Below, piece by piece: positions 1 to 10,972 of a DNA stretch of 26,448 nucleotides. The number at the start of each line of letters is the position of its first letter. The stretch's first letter is position 1. Below the pieces are notes generated by a model that saw nothing but the letters and a program-made list of their open reading frames with translations, was not told where the DNA came from and made no database searches. Source of the DNA: Saccoglossus kowalevskii (Eukaryota; Hemichordata; Enteropneusta; Harrimaniidae). The position numbers and the translations under genes were made by a program. The DNA lies in contig NW_003106095.1 of the NCBI RefSeq assembly GCF_000003605.2, positions 333,268 to 359,715 on the forward strand. Direction: 5' to 3'.

Positions 1-422
1 CCCCCCCCGCTTTAAATATTGCCGAAGCCACAAATAACTAATTCTGTTTAACGAGAATGTATCTGGGTTTTAAAATGCAATGCTTTGTCAGGAAAAACTT
101 TCATGGACATAGTAACACCGTGAATCCCGTGAGCTTCAGCTGGAAATACTGCAGTGTGTTCCAGAAATCGTGTGTTTATAGTTATTTTGACAAGGTCTGG
201 CAATTATTCTGTCACGTGACGTTTAGGTGAACAAACGACAAGCTATTATATTCAAATTTAAGGGATGTGGTGAATGAAGGATTAGAATGAGTTGAAAGTG
301 AATTCTTTATTCAAAAATGTCATAACACCATTCCCGCTACGTTAATACCGCTCTTTTGTCTCACCGACTGTCTAAACAATTGCAAACAATTGAAGAATTT
401 CCGTAGCAACAAAAATACTCAC
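1..422 (-). other. NAGPA intron 2 (partial)
   Basis: Non-coding sequence between the exon 2 donor (complement 422-421) and the left edge; no further exon could be recognised. It contains a perfect palindromic E-box, GTCACGTGAC, at 211-220. The window begins with eight C residues, which may mark a contig edge. Confidence 0.6.
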
Positions 423-908
423 CCAAACACCATCTGACCATTCTCTTTAATACCAAAATTGGCGTTTATTAATCCTCCCGAATCTACAACCAATCGGCCG
501 TCGCTGATAACGTTGCCGAGGCAACTACCATCGCTCGTGTTGAAAAAGCCTGCATTCAATCCCATGATGCACTGTTTCTGTTTACCAGTTTCCACGACCG
601 TTTCCAGGTCTTTTCGGTCGCAACCTCCGGGGGTTGATGGTTCTAAAACAGACAATTTCATTGGATCGTTTACGGTGGTGTGGTGACCCTGGATGGTGTG
701 TGTCTCGCCCGAATCTGACACAATGTCGTAAATGAAATGGCGCGCTTCTATCAGCGGTTCATCGGTCGACCGTTCGTGCACGTTGTAAGCTTCGTGAATT
801 AATTCTCCCTCTTCACGTCCTACGCAGTCCCGTATGTATCGATGTGAATGCCGTGGCCCGTGGTTACCAGGGCGATATGGCGTCAGATAATCATTGCCTG
901 GATGTTCA
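423..908 (-). CDS. NAGPA: NAGPA exon 2: propeptide and first half of glycosidase domain
   Basis: The exon has 486 bases: one base, 161 codons, two bases. The acceptor is a pyrimidine run ending in AG at complement 910-909, and the donor is GTGAGT at complement 422-417. It encodes the propeptide, then Asp58-Cys59 where the mature enzyme should begin, then the start of the phosphodiester glycosidase fold. Strong family signatures are SVLEPSTPGGC, CIMGLNAGFF and GSCLGNVISDGRLV. An N-T-S glycosylation sequon follows NAGFF at residue 154. The ORF continues upstream of the nearest start-like codon, so the exon is internal and does not begin at 781. The last two bases (GG) leave a Gly codon to be completed by an exon outside the window. 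Confidence 0.93.
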
Positions 909-2179
909 CTACAGAAAGGGAAATGGATAACTTAGGGTTCCGTGATCAGATGTACCACGTGACTAGAGACCGTGTCACTAATTGAAGGTGAATGCAGTTT
1001 ATATATATTGAACAGGGAATTTTATAGCGATCGACTTTTTTTGCACTTATTAATTTTCAAGTTGCTAAAAATGCTAGCGCATGGTACTAAATAAAAGTGA
1101 TATCATTATCATTACAAACAAATGTACATGAGTTATTTGGTATTGATGTCGCCAAAATACAGTAAGCTAATAAACTAATTCTTTTTTTATTTAACACATA
1201 CAAAACAGAAAAATAAAAGGGCAAATAAAATACATAACAAACTAATCTTCATTTAAGGTTGAGACCCAGGTTCGTGGGCGCCTATATTCAAATCTGTAAT
1301 TCACAGTGAAGATGGCATTCGACCACATACGTGCATTCCAGATATTTGCTCATTTGAGGAGGGTCATTTAATTGTTTCCCTTTTCTAAATTCATGATTGG
1401 GCTGTGGGGCCTTATCGATTGTACAGCCTGATGAAGATTTTGCCGGCCCACTCCGGTCAAACAAACTGAGCTGTCCCTTAGAAGTTTACGCCATCGCGAC
1501 CCCACAGTTGTTGGTTTTATCATGTGATAAGAGTACTGGGAATCAATATTAATTGTCACCGCCGCAATTTTTAGATCTGATACAATATTGTCACATTATG
1601 GCTATTTATGTATTCATTCGCTGCTCTATTTATTTGCTGTTAGTGCAAACGAAACAGATTAAAATAAACCGAGTCGTGAACTTAAACGTGTCTGCTAACA
1701 AGATAACATGCCATCATTGTATCTTGACACGTGTTACTAAGATACAACGTCTAACCATGGGTTCCATGGTCTAACGAATGATGTACTTACTTATGGCATA
1801 TGCATATATAATAATACGGGCAGACAATGAAAGAAACTTTCTTACAAGAACATTTCAAACGATTTTTGTCGGTTCTCTCAACTTCTTTCGGAGGAAAAAC
1901 GGACTGACGAATAGATGGAACTGTCAGTAGTAGGACGAAAATACACTAACTATAGATAGCGTGCTCGATTTGGACACAGTCCCGAGCTGCTTGGTTGTCG
2001 AAGTTGACATCGCCAAAGATCGGGAAATGAACGTCCGGTCACGATGCTATATGTAATATTACTTAGTTTACAGTTTTTATTACTCACCCGTATTTATTAC
2101 TACTTGCATTGACGATATTTAGCTCATGACAACACAGGAACAAGAACGCAACAATCGGAGTTATGCTTATGGTAGCCAT
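423..2179 (-). CDS. NAGPA: NAGPA-like uncovering enzyme, 5' part of gene (two exons, 3' part off window)
   Basis: This is the start of N-acetylglucosamine-1-phosphodiester alpha-N-acetylglucosaminidase, the trans-Golgi enzyme that removes the covering GlcNAc from GlcNAc-P-mannose on lysosomal hydrolases to expose mannose-6-phosphate. Coding exons join(2179..2088, 908..423) on the minus strand join in frame across a GT-AG intron (GG + T makes Gly31) and give 192 full codons plus two bases. Residues 1-25 form a hydrophobic signal peptide. Residues 37-42 (DYLTPY) match the human DDLLLPY segment. A dibasic R-Y-I-R/D-C site lies at 54-59. SVLEP (117-121), PGGC, NAGFF (149-153) and GSCLGNV (158-164) are hallmarks of the phosphodiester glycosidase domain. 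The human protein is about 515 residues, so the remaining catalytic domain, EGF-like and membrane parts lie beyond base 1. The family call is firm; exon boundaries are inferred from splice signals and phase. Confidence 0.93.
909..2087 (-). other. NAGPA intron 1
   Basis: A 1179-bp intron with donor GTGAGT (complement 2087-2082) and acceptor AG (complement 910-909) after a T/C-rich tract. It holds an E-box-like CCACGTGAC near 955 and a CTGATGA-containing stem-loop patch at 1428-1465 resembling a decayed hammerhead or retroelement end. Short open frames on both strands have no recognisable product. Confidence 0.7.
2088..2179 (-). CDS. NAGPA: NAGPA exon 1: start codon and signal peptide
   Basis: The exon has 92 coding bases, giving 30 codons plus two bases. 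The ATG (complement of 2177-2179) has A at -3 and G at +4, a good Kozak context. The product begins MATISITPIVAFLFLCC, a short N-region followed by a hydrophobic core, as expected for ER entry, with likely signal cleavage near the A-S bond around residue 25. The exon ends at a consensus GTGAGT donor (GT at complement of 2087-2086). The leftover GG pairs with the single T at the start of the next exon to make Gly, so phases agree. The exon was too short and too diverged to find by similarity; it was recognised by its signal peptide, donor and matching phase. Confidence 0.82.
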
Positions 2180-2843
2180 GATGATAAATCCGTTTTGTGA
2201 TGTACCGATAGCAATCTGGCGGGTGACCCAGCATGTTTAGTGTTTAAATAAAAGGGTCATACCAACCAAGTGGCGTTGATGGAATTATTAATAATACATC
2301 ATCTGTAAAATCCGATAGCAGAATTCAGTTTTTTTTTCTTTTTCTTTTTTCATTTATAAATTAAGTAAACAATTTCACTTATCCGTGTTCAGTTTCTCTC
2401 AGAATTCGTATCCATTGTTGATATTGCGATTGGCTTGTTATCAAAGGTCAATATTATTTTTATTCTACAGTGATTAGATTTGAACGTCAAATATCGAAGT
2501 CCGAAGTTACAAATGTCCACAACTCTGTACTATTCGCGTGGGGCCGGCGGTGGGTGGCACAAAACCACAGTTCCTCTATAGACTATAGAGAGACTGCATA
2601 TACACATGGAGAGGAACGGAAAGTGAATAAAACGTATACAGAGTAGCTGGATACCAAATAGCAAATCATTCAGCTTTATTCACGTAGAATTGGATGTGTG
2701 GTCACGTGATCTGTGCTATGCAGTAGGAACTGGTTCATTCATTTGTTGTATTGATATTTAAATGAGATGACTACAACAAACTCCAGACCACATAGACGGT
2801 TTGACAATGCCGATTTGCACTGTCTAAAACGCCACGCAAGGTC
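2180..2843. promoter_or_regulatory. Upstream flank of NAGPA, putative promoter
   Basis: This should contain the NAGPA 5' UTR and promoter, reading on the minus strand. An AT-rich TATA-like stretch (TTTTATTTAAAC) lies about 70-80 bases upstream of the ATG, near complement 2240-2255. A GTCACGTGAT E-box is at 2701-2710, about 520 bases upstream. A short palindrome (CTCTATAGACTATAGAG) lies near 2574-2590. The transcription start is not visible, so this is a positional inference. Confidence 0.3.
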
Positions 2844-3013
2844 ATAATATAATATAATATAATATAATATAATATAATATAATATAATATAATATAATAT
2901 AATATAATATAATATAATATAATATAATATAATATAATATAATGGAATAGAATAGAATATAATAGAATAGAATAGAATAGAATAGAATAGAATAGAATAG
3001 AATAGAATAGAAT
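2844..3013. repeat. Compound pentanucleotide microsatellite (AATAT)n(AATAG)n
   Basis: About 97 bases of AATAT units run without interruption to 2940, then switch to AATAG units to about 3013, with a few AATAT/GGAAT transitions at the junction. The two halves differ by one base per unit, as expected if a point variant spread by slippage. It lies between the divergent genes. Confidence 0.95.
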
Positions 3014-3410
3014 AATGCTTTATTAATACCGTAAAGAAAGAGTTAACATTTCTTTTTAGGTTTTCAGATTAATAAAGTAAATAATAAAAGTACATGAAAT
3101 GTAAAAATTGATTTAAAAAGAATTCAAAATTAGTGAACGACAAAAATACTACAGACAATTATTAATAATATAAGAAATATTAAAATACTGTGATATGTAA
3201 GTATCACTGTATGTAGCATAGAATATGTATAAAATATAAAAGAACATGACAAAATAAAATTAGTGTTTATATTTAACTAAATATTTGCAGAGAGTGATAA
3301 TATGGTTTGTATTTGGTGACTGTAGTATAAGTTTAAATTGTTCTTTTTTGTTCAAGTTTTGGTAATCACTTTCTTTAAGGATATTATATATGTTTATTAA
3401 ATATGCAGGT
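3014..3410. other. AT-rich intergenic stretch
   Basis: Very AT-rich DNA after the microsatellite with no open frame, RNA gene or clear repeat that I can support. Confidence 0.5.
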
Positions 3411-3530
3411 GGCCGCGGTTCACCACAGTCACTCTACTAGGAGTAGTGACTGTGGGTTCAATTAACTGAGCTACAGACTATCAACGTTAACCATGGAGGT
3501 AATCTCTTTTTACCTCCATGCGTTAACTAA
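3411..3530 (-). repeat. Hairpin-rich patch, possible tRNA-derived SINE remnant
   Basis: Two strong inverted repeats sit side by side. The first has CCACAGTCACT at 3423-3433 against its complement at 3445-3455. The second has GTTAACCATGGAGGTAA at 3486-3502 against 3510-3527, with one extra base in the right arm and a 7-base loop. Between them, read on the minus strand, TAGCTCAGTTAATTGA resembles a tRNA box A (D-arm), and the first hairpin sits where an anticodon arm would be. No good box B follows, so SINE origin is a weak inference; the hairpins themselves are plain. Confidence 0.4.
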
Positions 3531-6500
3531 CCCTCGAGGCTGAACGCGATGTCGCTCACAGTGACAGCTTTGTTTGGTTGTGTAGTTGTTCGTGTAGTAA
3601 ACCTATCAAAACAAAATTGGTGTATTTGCGATGAATACAACGACGATATCAACCACTTTCCTTTCACTCCTTTAAGTTGGTGAAGTGCTTTGTCGTCAGA
3701 GGGCGTGACTGGCAGTGTATTTTCTAATTCATTCTTTCATATGCACGTGGCCGAATTGTTTTTTTTTGTGCGATTTCTTCATTTAGTCAGTGACACGATG
3801 AAAAAGACGGAGGATGAAGGCAGTTTAGTAGTCTAAGATCATACCATGCAGTGATTCCCGAATATTACAACAGGCTTCGAAAGAAACTGTTCATGAAAAC
3901 TCAGTTTATTTCGGCGCCCGTTGTTGTACTTTAAACCACAATCCCTTTATCTATAAACGGATTTGTTTGTCCATCAAGCGCCGTCTCAAAAGTTTGCTCA
4001 TACCCAGCCATATGTTTGACACATCACGTAAGCAATTCAGACAATATGCCACGCGTGTTATGTAATGTGCGGGAGGCAATATACCCCCCCCCCCGCATCC
4101 TTACTCCAAACTTTTGGGTTACTTATATTTGGAGGGGCATATTGAATTATTTGGGGGGAATTGTGAGGGACTCAGAATAGGCGTGGGGGGATTTTAACTC
4201 TTTCCATAAAAACCACAGTTGAAGGGACACACCGGTAGTGTCGTGTCTAGGGTGGATTAAATGATGAACAAAAACTTCTCTTGGAACAGACTAAGGCCTG
4301 GCCATTCAACAATATTATTGTTGAGAAATTTACCCAATTCTAAATTGCGACGAACCTCTACGCAGCCAATCTCTGTTATTTTTTATCAAAAAGGGGGTGG
4401 ACATCCGGGTATTTTCCCCGCCTGGCAACCATCACGCGTACGGTGAAAACAAAAGCTGAAAATTTTCAGAAAACGGTACTTTGGGATGGTTTTCAGACTC
4501 CCCTGAACAGTGTAACAAGATTACTCCTGCATGTCCAACATATATAAATTTGGTGGTTCGGGATTACTTTAAAGTTGAGTTTGAACTGTTCTCAAATTTT
4601 GATATTTTCACCGGCTCCTCGACCGGCGTTCCCCAGCAGCTCGCGCAGAGCAACGTGGAACGTCTGGTGACGTAGCTCCGCCCCGAGGATACTGGTATCT
4701 TTGCAATAACCGCCCTCTAGTGATATAAATATACAATGTAGTTCTATTATATTGATATAAAACAATAACAATGGTGATTCAGAAAGTGTAAGATTGCAGA
4801 TACTTAGTAACAGTGAGCCACACTTTGAGTTCATTTTTCCCTGAAAATAATGTCTATGTATGTGCGCTTTGATTATCGCGTTGGAAATGGCATACCGAAA
4901 AAAATAGTTATGATGAATAAAAAAAAAACTCTTCTAAATAGACATACAATGGTGTTTTCGGCGCTTAGCCTGCCATGAGCTAACCGTTCACGTACACTTC
5001 GTTAGACAGAGTCGTTAAAAGCGGGTCAGATCCAGAACGTAATTACTATTTCTCAGACCGTGTTAAGCGTTCGTGCTAGTTTCATCACCGACTAACGTTT
5101 TTGACTTAGGGCCGTGCTAGGGAGTTCATATGACGTTGCAATTGTTTTAATATGTACACGGCTACTAGAAGAAAAGTAGTGTGTTTGCCCGTTGTTATTT
5201 CCTAAAGTTGCGTACCCAATGAAAAAGTTGTCACTAAGCTGTCCCTACAACAACGTGAACGCGCATAATTAAAATAAAACGTTATGGTTCCGGGCGAGTT
5301 CACTGCTTTGTACATATATATTAAGTAAAAGACTCCAAATTATCCCTAAGATCGTCTTTGAATACGTACAAACTGGAAAGCCCTTTGAGATTTATCTTTA
5401 ATACCCTTTCTAGGAAAAACATAACTGGTAAATACCACACACTTCCTGTTCGTTTTAGGGTAAGTGAGTTTCGTTTTTATGTTGTCCACATACAAGAATA
5501 TTTATTTATCCTAAGAATGATTTAGTTCATCATGATTTACCCTCACTAGAAGGATTCGGTTCACCGGAAAGCTTCAGTTCACCGATTTCCAAAAGGAGTC
5601 AGGTCATCTCAGAGGGATTCAAAAAGGATTAAAAATTCATTTAGTTTTTTCAATGCAGTGATATAATTAGTCACAAAAGCGGAACAAGTACATAATTATA
5701 CTACTGTTCCGTTGGTGCGAACAGAATATACGATTTTATTTATATAAACCATTTTGAACATTTTCATAATTCATAGTAATTTGAAGTCAGATTTGTTACG
5801 TAATTAAAGCAAACAAGTTTACTTAACATCGAGACTATATTTGAAGCGTAACCGATATTTCACATTCGTTTATAAAATGAAACAACACAACTTATAATAT
5901 AACATGCTGGATTTCACTGGATCGCACACATTTACAAGTACTCTGCTTAATTCGGATCGAACTTACGCAGACTATCCCGTACTAGTAAATTGGCGAACTG
6001 AGTTCGTTGTCACAGTGAATGTGCTATCTAAATACCTAATATTACAGATGTGATCGCTTAATAATAAATTTTATTTTCTAGGTACACATAAATAAAATAA
6101 TATTCAGAAACAATAAACAAATCAATCGTATGCCGCATTTTAATTTATTTTATTTTATTCGTAAAGATACAAAAAGATTATAAGATAAACAAATAATAAT
6201 AAAATAAGTTGAACAATATGTTTTAATAGTAAAGAGGGTAAAATGAAAGGAATTGCTGAAACCATTAGTAATGCCATTAAAATATCCACAAGCACTTGAT
6301 ACACTGCACGTGGTAAGAAAGGGAGTTTTCTGATACGGGAAATCCCCGACCGATTTAAAATAGACGTTCTTTCTGTGAACGCGCACAGGAAATCTGAAAT
6401 AGAAATTCTCTCAAAATACATAAAGAGTGGTAAATTTTATTAACATATTTGAATACTAGAACATGTCTATGGGATTCAAAGTGTTTAAATTAAATTTAAT

Positions 6501-9340
6501 TTGTATACGTTCAAGTCTGCGACGGTGATCATACATGGCAGCAGTACTCCGATTACTGCTCACAATAGAAGAAAGCAGGGACGCTATAATTCCAATATCA
6601 CCAAAAATATAATTAATATTGTGACCAAGGGATAAATAAGTATGAACGACAGAGGTATAATTATCTGGTACAACGAATTCCCGTACTGGAAAGTAAATTT
6701 TACTATATTACTATAGGTCTGATGTGTACTTCCGATACGTACCACTAAATCCAACAATCAATTCCGTTTGACATGGTCTTAAGTTATTCATAAGGTACAT
6801 TGTAAATGAAGAAATAGTAAAATTTTCACTTCCCTCCTCATATTATGGGTGTAATATATCAATGCTGTTATAAAATACCATGTTTATTGCATCACACACC
6901 GTTATTTGATGGGTGAATCAAATATTAGAAACCCGTTTTTTAGTCTTAATCAAACATGTGATGTTATTCATCAACTCCAAATTTACTGTCAGTAATTCCA
7001 CCAATCAAATCGCATGGAATTGTCTGAAACTGTACTATTTTGTTCGATTTGCAACAAACGTCGCGTTGATTAATCAGTGTAAAAAAAAAATTAGCGTTTT
7101 GTTATTTTTGATTAGCTGATTGTAAAATATATAAAAAGGATATTTTCACTTGATTTTATTTTCACATAATCATTCCTTTAGCTAAAAATATATTACATGT
7201 GAACATAAATTACTTCACAGTATATGTCAATTTCGCTATTAGAATCTACACCGATACTGAACATTACCGTAATATTAGCGATATCATAGCTAAATCTTGC
7301 ATATATGTAATTATTTTTCTATAACATGTGCCAAATGGACATAATTTCACGTTGCCTACAGACCAACATATTTAAAAGAAATATGGGAAAAGAGCTAGTT
7401 GACATATATACATGTACTAGCTATTTCCAAACGTTGCGGTAACGAACACTTAGGGTATGAATTCTTATATGGGCCACCATAGTTTTCGGTATTCACGCCA
7501 CCGAACAATCAATCACGCCCAGACTAATTGTTGAGAGTCACCTCGATAGTGTACACGCACCGGCTCAGTGTAAACCATTTACAATGGCCTATGTTTTTAC
7601 TAGTCTAACAAAGACACGACCCTTCGTGTATTTTATACTAAATTGTTTTCTAAAGCTATCGCGACATTGGTATGTGTTATTGTACTGTGTAACGTCCAAG
7701 TGGCGAAGTCTAATAATGACTCCCAGATAGGCAACCCTGCGTGACAGGGTCGACGTCACGCCGTGGCCAATTTTCTACTTCTCCCAGGTTGAAGGGTAGA
7801 TCATTTGAAAACATGATGGGTGGCTGGAAGAGCGTATTTTTCGCGGTGTCATACCTGTACATATATATTTTCTTTAATGTATTAGTATGTTTTCCCGTGT
7901 GCATTATCGTCTTTCTGATTTTAGCTTGGAAAATCCTTTTCAAGTCCCCCCCCCCATTATTTCAAACGTAGAAATATACAAACCAACATGACACCCAGCC
8001 TAACACATCATACAGAATAATTGTCATCAAAAACTGTTTTTGCACGGACATGACGTAATCGCCCAATGCCCTTTCTCCGTAATAAAACAGCTTTTTTTCG
8101 TCTTTTTTCAGACCAATATTTCCTTAGAACAGCTGTCGATGTTTTGAGTTCGAGCAGCAAATCCCCGTCATTTTTCACTCCTTCCGGTCCGTGGTATATA
8201 ACACATTGTCTAACACCTCGATCAATAAACACCCCGGTCACCTTGAACATGGAGGTATAAATTTACACTTCTACCCGTGTTCCGATTTAATTAACACTCC
8301 GTTAGCACCCCGCTTCAAAATCCGAGTCTAACGCACTCTGGCAAAAGTCTGCCATCTGCGGAGATTGCTGTGAACTCGTGAAAAATGTCTGAAACTTTTG
8401 GAGACTGGTACAAATGGAGTTTGCCTCGCCTCAACTGTGCAACAAGTTGTCCTAATTTGAATATCCGCTTGTTCCAGCTTGGCCTAGTGTGAACCTTGAA
8501 CCCTGAACCAGGAAATGACCCCGTAAAAATACTTGGCAGCTCCCATTGAAACCAAAAGGCTGACAAGGTGGATACGTAAAGTAATGGCAGAAAACGCTCA
8601 AAATATCGAAAATTAGTCATCCATACTCGCTGATCGGTACCGAAAATTATTTTGAAGATACCAGAGAACACAGGAGTGTGACTTAAGGTAGGTCGTTAGT
8701 TGCACACGTCTTTAAATGGTGGTATTACCACTGGACATAAATGGCGATCGGTTTTATGCATTTTACTTCCGCCTCTTCATTCCATTGTTAGTTTTGTCAA
8801 AACAATTCACCGAATCAATATGGGTCAAAACTAATCTTATATCGATAATTGGATTATTAGTAATAATATTAGAACTTGAACCAGGCGATGTTCGTTCGTT
8901 ATGAGCCCCTTAATATAGGTTGATTAAAGACGAGGGTGGACGAGTCAGACCTTAATGCTTATTCTTAAATCCACAGTTCGCGACGTTTATGACACCATAC
9001 GTCTTTTTTATTCTCAAGATAGCGTCAAGTTAAGTCTAATGTGGCCCATAGACACTACCACTACCCCCTCGTCAGTATGAGATTATATCTATTTGATAAT
9101 CCGTGTCACCAATTAATGTTTGATTTAATTAATTATCGTTTTGTTTTTTATTTATCACACTTGAAATTTAACCCTTTTTTTTATTAATTCATATTTGCAA
9201 TACGGTAAAACGTTTTAATTAAATAGTTACGCACGATGGAATGTCATTGTGTACTTAGCAGTGTTCTGATATCATGCCTGTCAGCCAACCCTATTCGCAG
9301 TCGTACTTCTTAGATAGAACATGCGGAATATGGTTATAAT

Positions 9341-9348
<8 letters not shown>
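3531..9348. other. Intergenic region without a recognisable gene
   Basis: About 5.8 kb of mostly AT-rich DNA. It includes a homopolymer C11 at 4084-4094 and a GC-richer patch at about 4600-4720 ending in CCGCCCTCTAGTG, which looks like the edge of an old repeat element. Two minus-strand open frames (8008-8250 and 8315-8671) match no family I recognise. I see no convincing exon with splice sites and family motifs. A non-coding first exon of the downstream kinase could lie here or further right but cannot be placed. Confidence 0.5.

Positions 9349-9410
<62 letters not shown>
9349..9410. repeat. (AAT)n trinucleotide microsatellite
   Basis: About 20 near-perfect AAT units between the two genes, preceded by an imperfect lead-in. 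Confidence 0.95.
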
Positions 9411-9411
<1 letters not shown>

Positions 9412-10585
9412 TGCATGATTTATTATGTAGATTAATAATGTACTGTAATTTATTTATAGATTGTTAAACAACAGGTCAAAACGTTTTGCATACAGCGTGT
9501 CCATTTCAGTTTTTTTAAAGGTTCAAAATGTAAGCACACCTATTAAAATCATTGGTGAATTTTGCGGCGGACGTTTAATATAGGCGCATTTACTTCCGAG
9601 TGAACATATAACGGGAATGTCGGTGATCATGTCACGTGATGTCATGTCATTATATATAAGATAAGTCATATATTTGCCAAGTTCTGACAATATCGAATAG
9701 ATGACTCAATTTCATTGGTAAGATTAGTTACTCTACAGTGTTACAAGGAAAGTAGGTGTGATTTAATATATCAAATTTAAAGGTAACACATATTCATTTG
9801 TATGATTAAAGTAGGCCGTAACCATCTTCGATTTGAAAAAAATGTTTTGTTTTGTTTTCTCAAAATTATTAAATAATATTGTTTTTTGCTCAGTACTATT
9901 TTTCCTGGGAAAACTGTCTGAATATATGTAAAAAATGACATTTCTGTAGTTATCGCTATGGAAATCTATGGAATAGCATTATTTCATAAATAAATAAAGT
10001 AGTTCATCACAACTGTGAATAATATTATCATGAACCAATTATTATTATTTTTTATTGTTTACCGGGCACAATTTTGTCTTAGTTGATATGGCTTTATATC
10101 GCGGAATATTAATTTCTTGGCGAAAAATAGTTTATTGCCCAAACGCCATCATTGTATGGTTTAGTTAACTGCGGCATAATTCCACATAAAACCACATTGT
10201 CACTGAAATCGGGTGATCTGTTTTAATGCTAGTTAGTAGCAAATCAAAATCAGAAAGTTATACCAACTATACTAGAAAAAATGGTAATATTTAGCATTTA
10301 TCTGTTGACTACTATATATACTGATAAAACATTTTTTTCCTTCGTACTTTTAGTCACATGACCCTAAAACTGAAAATAGTCCATCGTCATTGCATAAGCC
10401 TCGTCAGATTACAGCGACCCGTATCATCAGGGTCATACAGGGCTTCTAGCCGACAATAGATGCCTGCGGCTGAATAGAATCAAGGGTCGGCACGTGCATG
10501 TCTGGCTACAGTTTAGGAGAAAAATAAACTTTGACACAGATCAGTTTGTTCAGTCGTTACTTTCGCTGCAGAAGGGTACTTCAAA
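9411..10585. other. Intergenic AT-rich stretch
   Basis: No gene seen. A GTCACGTGAT E-box lies at 9631-9640, followed by TGTCATGTCAT. Otherwise it is AT-rich single-copy-looking DNA. Confidence 0.5.
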
Positions 10586-10655
10586 TCGGTAGCGCCGGAC
10601 TTTTTGAATTTCAAGTTCGTTACATCCCGAGTTCAAATCCTAGCTGGGGCTGGAC
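10586..10655 (+). repeat. tRNA-Lys-like SINE head or tRNA pseudogene
   Basis: The order of elements follows a tRNA: a D-arm-like AATCGGTAG, an anticodon-arm-like GGACTTTTTGAA recalling the UUU anticodon loop of tRNA-Lys, then CCCGAGTTCAAATCC, a good match to the T-arm/box B consensus, and a GC-rich tail where the acceptor 3' strand would be. The 5' acceptor strand does not pair with the 3' side and the arms carry mismatches, so it is not a working tRNA. A tRNA-derived SINE head is the likely origin; its tail beyond about 10655 is not delimited. Confidence 0.45.
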
Positions 10656-10769
10656 ACCAACAGTAAGTCGAAGGACAGATTATGCAAGAGGCAAATGCCA
10701 TTTAACTGGCCCGTGACGTTTTTGCGCAACTGTGTTGAATGCACACGATGTTTGCTATATATGTATATA

Positions 10770-10970
10770 CTGTAAAACATGTCTTTTTAGCTAACACGCT
10801 ATTTTAGCTAATTTAGCTAATCCGCAATTTCGCTAAATTAAGATGTCGTTAATTAGAGTATATTTTCACAGTAAGATTATTGCCACTTTAACTAAATTAA
10901 GATTCAGTTAATTCATGCATTGATTCAAATTCGCTAAAATGGCATGTAGCTATTTGAAAGTGTTGTACAG
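10770..10970. mobile_element. 201-bp MITE with about 48-bp inverted ends and TA duplication
   Basis: The left end starts CTGTAAAACATG just after TA (10768-10769). The reverse complement of the right end starts CTGTACAACACT, and the element is followed by TA (10971-10972). The two ends keep matching inward for about 48 bases with one indel, through TAGCTA, ATTTTAGC and AATTT. Inside are two related direct repeats containing CTAAATTAAGAT near 10835 and 10894. A TA target duplication and CTGTA-type ends suggest a Tc1/mariner-derived non-autonomous element. No transposase is encoded. Confidence 0.72.
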
Positions 10971-10972
10971 TA

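Noticed and set aside
459..686. Plus-strand 75-codon frame
   Set aside because: Opposite strand of the well-supported NAGPA exon 2.
1368..1559. 63-codon minus-strand frame in NAGPA intron 1 as an extra exon
   Set aside because: NAGPA exons 1 and 2 already match in phase, and the frame resembles no part of the family.
10586..10655. Functional tRNA-Lys gene
   Set aside because: The acceptor strands do not pair and the arms carry mismatches; more likely a SINE head or pseudogene.
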